DNA from: Chlamydiota bacterium
GTDB taxonomy: Bacteria; Chlamydiota; Chlamydiia; Chlamydiales; Rhabdochlamydiaceae
Length of the DNA stretch: 8,662 bases
Direction: 5' to 3'
Assembly: GCA_023269365.1 (NCBI GenBank)
Contig: JAHFTN010000068.1
Location: 1 to 8,662, forward strand
A model generated the notes under the pieces. It searched no databases, was not told where the DNA came from, and saw only the letters and a program-made list of their open reading frames with translations. Each line of letters opens with the position of its first letter. Position 1 is the stretch's first letter. Shown here one piece after another: positions 4,770 to 8,662 of this stretch. A program made the position numbers and the translations under genes.

Positions 4770-7731
4770 CACAGACCCCTGCCTCTTGAGACGACAGCTC
4801 TACTGCAGCCTTGCAGAGTTTAAAACCCTCCTCACCTCGCAGAGTTTAGGGGACCGCTTTAGCAAAAGGATGGGAAGCTGGCAGCGCCGGTTCGTCTCGC
4901 TACTGCGCCGCTCTGAAGAGCCGCAAGAGGTTCTTGCCCTATTCAATCGCTTTCTCAAGGAAAAATTACTGCCTACTTCAGAAGGAAAAGCCTTTTTAGG
5001 AAAACGGAGCGATGGGACCACAAGAATCTACGGGGAAAAAGAGGCGTGCGTCTTCTTGGACAAAAAGAAAAACGCGATCTCTCCCTGGGAGTGGAAGTTC
5101 ACGCCCCACCCCGTTGTCCCCATGGCACAAGAGTGGCTAAAAGCCCATGGAAAGAACCTCTTGCCCCTTCATCCCGAGATAGAAAAAGCCTATTTACAAC
5201 TTCAAGGAACGCCAGAAGTTCCCCTGACCCTTGTTCTCCCTTCAGAACCACTAAGACGGCGGATACAAGCCAGTTTGCAGCCCCTTCGAGAGATCCTGCA
5301 AGCTTGTCGGATGGAAGATGAGAGGGGAAAAGCGCTTGAAGAGTGGTTTACCCTCTTTAGCACCGAGCTGCGCTCTTCCACCGATCCCCAAGAGGTGTTA
5401 GAGAGATTTAAAACAAAGTTAAAAGAAGAGGTCCTCTCTGGTTTAGATACAACGATTTTTGTGGGGAGCGATGGGAAATGCTATGGAGATCGTATGTTGC
5501 GCGTGTTTCTAGCCTACTACCATGAGCAGATGGGAGAGAGGTCTCCCTTTAGCCCCGACCATCCCAGCCCCGTCTCCCTCTTTTCCCACCTGCCTCTGCG
5601 CTCTGCAGCTCTATGGTTAGAAAAGCAGGGAGAAGAGTTGAAACATGCCCCTGAAATCGAAGAGCTCTTTGCAGCGCTAGAGCAAGAGGGGGCGATTCCC
5701 AACTTGCCCGAGATTGCCCAGGAAAGAAGCAAAGCAATAGAGCCGCTACGGCGCCGCCTTCGCGTCGAGATGCTGAGGCTAAAAGAACAGCTTGCATTGT
5801 ACGACGCGCAAGATGTCCCTATGCGCGAGCTCAAAGGCTGGGTCGAGTGTTTCTTCCAAGTTTTAAGCCAAGCCCCCGATCTAGAAAAGGCACTCGAGAG
5901 GATGATTTTCTTTCTTAAAAAGAAGATCCCCCCGTCAGCACTGCTAGGAAGTGATGGGCAGCTCTATGGCTATAGGGCACTTTGTGTCCATCTGCTGGAA
6001 ATGCAAGAGCTCTTCTTCACGCCACACCTAGGCGCTCTTGCCCTTGAAGGGTGGTTGAAAAAACGGGGAGGGGCCCTGCCCGTAAACCCCGAAGTCGAGA
6101 TCGCCTTTGCTGACATGAAGCAAAGGAAGGTAATCCCCCTTGTGAAGTTCGGCACACACAACATCGAGAAGGCCATTTTCCAAGGGACACCTACACCACA
6201 AGAGCTCACCCCTTCCCCTCCTCCTGCAGCCCCCTCCCCTCTTGCTCGAAAAAAGATCATAAGACGCGCTTTGCGAGCAGAGATGGCGACACTACAGCAA
6301 CAGCTCGCGCTGCACCCCTTCTCAGATTCTGCCACACGTCGCATCCACACTTGGGTCGAGACCTTTCAGCACCTTCTCGATAAGACCCGCGATGTACCTT
6401 ACGCCCTAAAGATCATGCTCCCTACCTTGCAAAAAGTCGTGGGGGAAGAAGCCTTTTTAACAAGCGAGGGAGAAACCTATTCCTACAAGGAGCTCTGCCT
6501 ACTTTTACAGGAAAACCCCCACGCGTCATTCACCGTGACGCCCCACCTCCCCCTACGCGCTGCTGCCACATGGCTAAAGAGTCGGGGGAAAGAGCCCACC
6601 CCTCCCCCTCTCCACATCGAAAAAGCCTTTGCTAGGCTTAAAAAAGCGGGGACTCTCCCCTCTCTTCCTCTTAAGCCTTACATCCCCCCACCTTCTTTCG
6701 AACAACAGGTGTGCTCCGATCTGCATCAACTCAAAAGAGAGCTAGAGGCCCACGAGATGAGAGACCCACTGAGCTTGGAGATCATGCTGTGGCTTGAGAA
6801 ATTGACAAAGGCCGTTGACACCTATACAGACCTGCCCCAGACTCTCACCGCGTACACCCAAATCTTAAGAGAAGACCTGCTCATCGACTCGATCCCTCCC
6901 CTTCGCGCCCCTCTCGAAGTGCACTCCTGGCTTGGAAGCGATGGGCATGTCTACGGAGAAAAGGCCCTCCTCTTCTACCTCCACTCGCTACCAGAAGAGT
7001 TTGCAGGAAGAGCCCCCTCGAACCTGCAAGACCCCACTCTCTTCACCGTAAAACCCCATCCCGTCGCGTCTATCGCCGTGCAATGGGTCCAGCGCCACGG
7101 GGGCATGCCGCCGACCCCTGCTGCGATCGAAAACACCTACCTCGACCTTAACTCTAAAGGGGAACTGCCCACCCTTCCGACAGAAGAGGTCGCCACTTTT
7201 CTAGAAACTTCGCGCGTCTTGCGAAGAGCCAAAGCGAAAAGGGAAAGGATTTCCAATGAAAACGCAGCTAGAGCTGCAGAAGAGGCGGTGCGCCCTACTG
7301 CTGCAAAAGCCAATGAGGTCTACAACAAGATTCGTAAAGAACATGAGGCAAGAGAAGCAAAAGAACAGGCTCGACTCAAGGCCCAAAAGAAGCGGGACGA
7401 CTTAGCTAAGAAGGCCCTTGAAAAAGAAGCGGAATTTTGGAAAACCCGCAGAGTTAATTTGCTTGAGAGCATCGATACGCTAAATCAAAACCTTGCCTCT
7501 ACAGAAAGAAGAACTACAGAAGCAGAGCGCGAGACCGACCGCCTCACAGTCGAAATCGCGCAGACGCGAGAAGCGATTGCCCAGCATCAAGCAGAAGCTT
7601 CACAAAACGCCTGGCAAGCCGTTGCCATTATGGCAGCAATTATAGTCATCCAACTCTCCCTCCCCGGACCTGGAACTGCAGCTTCTGCTGTACCAGGAGG
7701 AGCAAAAGGGGGATTCGTCTGGATATTTTAA
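4762..7731 (+). CDS. Large protein with five U-box-like repeats, coiled coil and hydrophobic C-terminal tail
   Basis: 989 residues in three parts. Residues 1-812 hold five copies of a module of about 155-170 residues. Each has a helical front (R-R-x-L-R, then W-x-E-x-F), a core of the type GSDG-x-x-YG-x-x-AL-x-x-xL, then F-T-PH-P and a WL-K-x-x-G turn, ending P-x-IE-x-A and a G-x-x-P-x-LP linker. The SDG motif starts at residues 83, 236, 397, 568 (SEG) and 726. The core resembles the second half of a U-box, a RING-like fold of E3 ubiquitin ligases that binds E2 enzymes (DG-x-x-Y, then PN-x-x-L and WL), but the DPI-x-x-x-M-x-DPV part is not obvious. A proline-rich linker (about 475-490) separates repeats 3 and 4. 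Residues 814-950 are a charged coiled coil. Residues 951-967 (WQAVAIMAAIIVIQLSL) are hydrophobic, possibly a membrane tail. U-box identity is tentative; the repeat structure is certain. Confidence 0.85.
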   Translation: MHSTDPCLLRRQLYCSLAEFKTLLTSQSLGDRFSKRMGSWQRRFVSLLRRSEEPQEVLALFNRFLKEKLLPTSEGKAFLGKRSDGTTRIYGEKEACVFLDKKKNAISPWEWKFTPHPVVPMAQEWLKAHGKNLLPLHPEIEKAYLQLQGTPEVPLTLVLPSEPLRRRIQASLQPLREILQACRMEDERGKALEEWFTLFSTELRSSTDPQEVLERFKTKLKEEVLSGLDTTIFVGSDGKCYGDRMLRVFLAYYHEQMGERSPFSPDHPSPVSLFSHLPLRSAALWLEKQGEELKHAPEIEELFAALEQEGAIPNLPEIAQERSKAIEPLRRRLRVEMLRLKEQLALYDAQDVPMRELKGWVECFFQVLSQAPDLEKALERMIFFLKKKIPPSALLGSDGQLYGYRALCVHLLEMQELFFTPHLGALALEGWLKKRGGALPVNPEVEIAFADMKQRKVIPLVKFGTHNIEKAIFQGTPTPQELTPSPPPAAPSPLARKKIIRRALRAEMATLQQQLALHPFSDSATRRIHTWVETFQHLLDKTRDVPYALKIMLPTLQKVVGEEAFLTSEGETYSYKELCLLLQENPHASFTVTPHLPLRAAATWLKSRGKEPTPPPLHIEKAFARLKKAGTLPSLPLKPYIPPPSFEQQVCSDLHQLKRELEAHEMRDPLSLEIMLWLEKLTKAVDTYTDLPQTLTAYTQILREDLLIDSIPPLRAPLEVHSWLGSDGHVYGEKALLFYLHSLPEEFAGRAPSNLQDPTLFTVKPHPVASIAVQWVQRHGGMPPTPAAIENTYLDLNSKGELPTLPTEEVATFLETSRVLRRAKAKRERISNENAARAAEEAVRPTAAKANEVYNKIRKEHEAREAKEQARLKAQKKRDDLAKKALEKEAEFWKTRRVNLLESIDTLNQNLASTERRTTEAERETDRLTVEIAQTREAIAQHQAEASQNAWQAVAIMAAIIVIQLSLPGPGTAASAVPGGAKGGFVWIF
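4780..7190 (+). repeat. Five-fold internal repeat of about 480 bp within the large gene
   Basis: Five diverged copies begin at roughly 4780, 5250, 5720, 6250 and 6710, judged from the recurring protein pattern. DNA positions of the SDG codons are 5008, 5467, 5950, 6463 and 6937, so the period is 459-513 bases. The copies are too diverged for long exact DNA matches, which indicates old duplication. Short blocks such as AGCGATGGG recur. The boundaries are approximate. Confidence 0.8.
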
Positions 7732-7762
7732 ACTTGAAGAACAAAACAGAAAGGAATTTCTT

Positions 7763-8533
7763 ATGATCGACTTTTCAAACCTCTTAACTGCCCGACAGAG
7801 TGTAGATATCATTATAGGGCTTCGCAAAGCCTCTCCCGATTTCGAAAAAGCAGAAATCACACTCGAAAATGAGGCCGGAAGATACTCACATGTAGAATCC
7901 TCTGGCTTCGATGACGCCGTTAAAGAAAGCCTGAAAGGGAAGCTCAACTTCCTAGTCAAGACCATCCTCGTAGAGCTTGCCGTTTTAAAACTAAACAAGT
8001 GTTCTTCTGACTCGTTCAAGGAAAGAGTAACATTGGGACTAAACCAGATAAAATGGTGTTTTGAGAATGCCAAAGAGACCCAAGCTGACTTTACAGCGAC
8101 AATGAATCTTGCCACTCAAACCTATAGGGCATCGATTGCAACCCTTAAAAACGGGAGGGCAAGCTTCGCTGATTTAAAACCCCCTGCTGCTAGAGTGCAC
8201 GTGACCTACGACTTCCCTGCTAAAGAAGAGATGAGACGGTGTTTAGCACAAGCTCCCCAAATCAATGGGCCGGGCGTGAGACTAAACCCCGGTGCTGCTC
8301 AAGAAAAGGCTCTCGATGCACTCGCTGAGGTCTTTGACTCTAATTCCGCTATTCCTCCCTGCCTCGTACGAACAAAAATCGACCATGCCAGATACCCTGG
8401 CGATGTTCCTGGAGAAAAACCCTTTCCGGGTAATAAGCTGCCCCGTACCGTACAGGATCCTTTGCTATACGACGCCGTTACAGGCTGCGCTGCGAGTAAA
8501 AAAGAAGAAAGACTACCACCCAAAACAAAATAA
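7763..8533 (+). CDS. Hypothetical protein, helical N-terminal half, unrecognised
   Basis: 256 residues; family not recognised. Residues 1-130 look helical and amphipathic (DAVKESLKGKLNFLVKTILVELAVLKL, in part; LGLNQIKWCFENAKE). The second half is more loop-like with many Pro and Gly (PQINGPGVRLNPGAAQ, VPGEKPFPGNKLP) and a basic tail ending ERLPPKTK. A short LPRTVQDPLLYDAVTGC stretch faintly recalls the start of a U-box (IP-x-x-x-x-DPI), but the rest of such a fold is missing. AAGGA at 7751-7755 supports the start. It follows the large gene by 31 bases with no terminator between, so it is probably the last gene of the operon. Another + frame is open over the last 240 bases but reads less like the rest of the protein. 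Confidence 0.8.
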   Translation: MIDFSNLLTARQSVDIIIGLRKASPDFEKAEITLENEAGRYSHVESSGFDDAVKESLKGKLNFLVKTILVELAVLKLNKCSSDSFKERVTLGLNQIKWCFENAKETQADFTATMNLATQTYRASIATLKNGRASFADLKPPAARVHVTYDFPAKEEMRRCLAQAPQINGPGVRLNPGAAQEKALDALAEVFDSNSAIPPCLVRTKIDHARYPGDVPGEKPFPGNKLPRTVQDPLLYDAVTGCAASKKEERLPPKTK

Positions 8534-8540
8534 ACTATGA

Positions 8541-8547
8541 AGGAGGG
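8541..8547 (+). promoter_or_regulatory. Orphan Shine-Dalgarno-like sequence after the last gene
   Basis: AGGAGGG lies just after the gene 8 stop but leads to no usable frame; the nearest starts open only a few codons. It directly abuts the palindrome at 8548. It may be the relic of a ribosome binding site for a further gene cut off by that element, or simple chance. Confidence 0.3.
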
Positions 8548-8648
8548 AATTGCAAAACTAACGCAGAAAACGTAATTTTTCGGGGGTTAGTCTGCTGAAC
8601 TCTATTTCATTCCCGAAAAATCACATTTTCTGCATCAGCTTTGTAATT
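8548..8648. repeat. Imperfect 37-bp inverted repeat at the operon 3' end
   Basis: Arms 8548-8584 and 8612-8648 pair around a 27-base centre, with 31 of 37 positions complementary. The strongest part is 8563-8584 with 8612-8633 (20 of 22). All six mismatches are of the transition type, and five become G-U pairs if the - strand is transcribed. The hairpin may end transcription of the operon or of a convergent gene beyond the window, or be a small mobile palindrome. There is no classic GC stem plus T-run on the + strand, so a simple terminator call is not justified. Confidence 0.7.
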
Positions 8649-8662
8649 TTATATAAATAATT

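Noticed and set aside
5517..6350. Several 80-126 codon - strand frames inside the large gene
   Set aside because: They are antisense to a gene with clear protein-level repeats, and their translations are low-complexity Ser/Arg/Cys-rich shadows.
7600..8115. Open 171-codon frame on the - strand
   Set aside because: It is a Ser/Phe-rich mirror of gene 8 and the end of gene 7, with no ribosome binding site and no recognisable domain. Glu/Lys/Leu-rich coding DNA often leaves such antisense frames open.
8465..8533. Possible start of a U-box in the last 40 residues of gene 8
   Set aside because: Only a faint LP-x-x-x-QDPLL resemblance exists, and the rest of the domain is absent.
8292..8540. Alternative + frame over the end of gene 8, considered as evidence of a frameshift
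   Set aside because: Both frames are open to nearly the same point and neither is clearly better. The main frame reads on smoothly (NKLPRTVQDPLLYDAVTG) and ends without an overlap problem, so no frameshift is called.
1..8662. tRNA, rRNA or CRISPR array
   Set aside because: No cloverleaf, rRNA-like stretch or regularly spaced short direct repeats were seen; the only regular repeats are the protein-level modules of the large gene.

Overview
The window looks like an accessory region of a host-associated bacterium. The best guess is an environmental chlamydia (Parachlamydiales-like) or another obligate intracellular lineage. This is inferred from style alone: long coiled-coil proteins without recognisable enzyme domains, a protein of degenerate U-box-like repeats, and a protein ending in a eukaryotic-type CaaX box. 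No marker gene in the window fixes the taxon.

Left flank (1-660): the 3' end of an O6-methylguanine-DNA methyltransferase gene (ogt, with its PCHRV active-site motif) runs straight into the C-terminal half of a 3-methyladenine-DNA glycosylase I gene (tag). The tag remnant lacks its 5' half, carries an in-frame stop and a one-base frameshift, and is cut off where a 187-bp nested palindromic element (474-660) begins. This is a decayed DNA-repair locus with a deletion scar and a small repeat insertion. AT-rich DNA with a plausible promoter follows (661-823).

Main body (824-8533): seven genes on the + strand, closely spaced or overlapping, almost certainly one operon. In order: (1) a 331-aa protein with a C-terminal coiled coil ending in CSIM, a textbook CaaX prenylation box; (2) a 172-aa coiled-coil protein; (3) a 187-aa unrecognised, more AT-rich protein; (4) a paralogue of gene 2 sharing its first 80 residues and apparently frameshifted near its end; (5) a 232-aa coiled-coil protein; (6) a 202-aa coiled-coil protein with a proline-rich tail containing PPPY; (7) a 989-aa protein with five copies of a roughly 160-aa module whose core resembles a degenerate U-box, then a coiled coil and a hydrophobic C-terminal segment. 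A further gene (8, 256 aa) follows after 31 bases. Counting the frameshifted gene, there are eight genes in the run.

No protein in the operon is a recognised enzyme. The short eukaryote-like signals (CaaX box, PPxY, U-box-like cores, hydrophobic tail) and shared coiled-coil design suggest a set of secreted host-interacting proteins that may assemble together, perhaps on a host or inclusion membrane. That is inference. The right edge (8541-8648) holds an orphan Shine-Dalgarno sequence followed by a second imperfect palindrome whose mismatches are mostly G-U-compatible when transcribed from the - strand.
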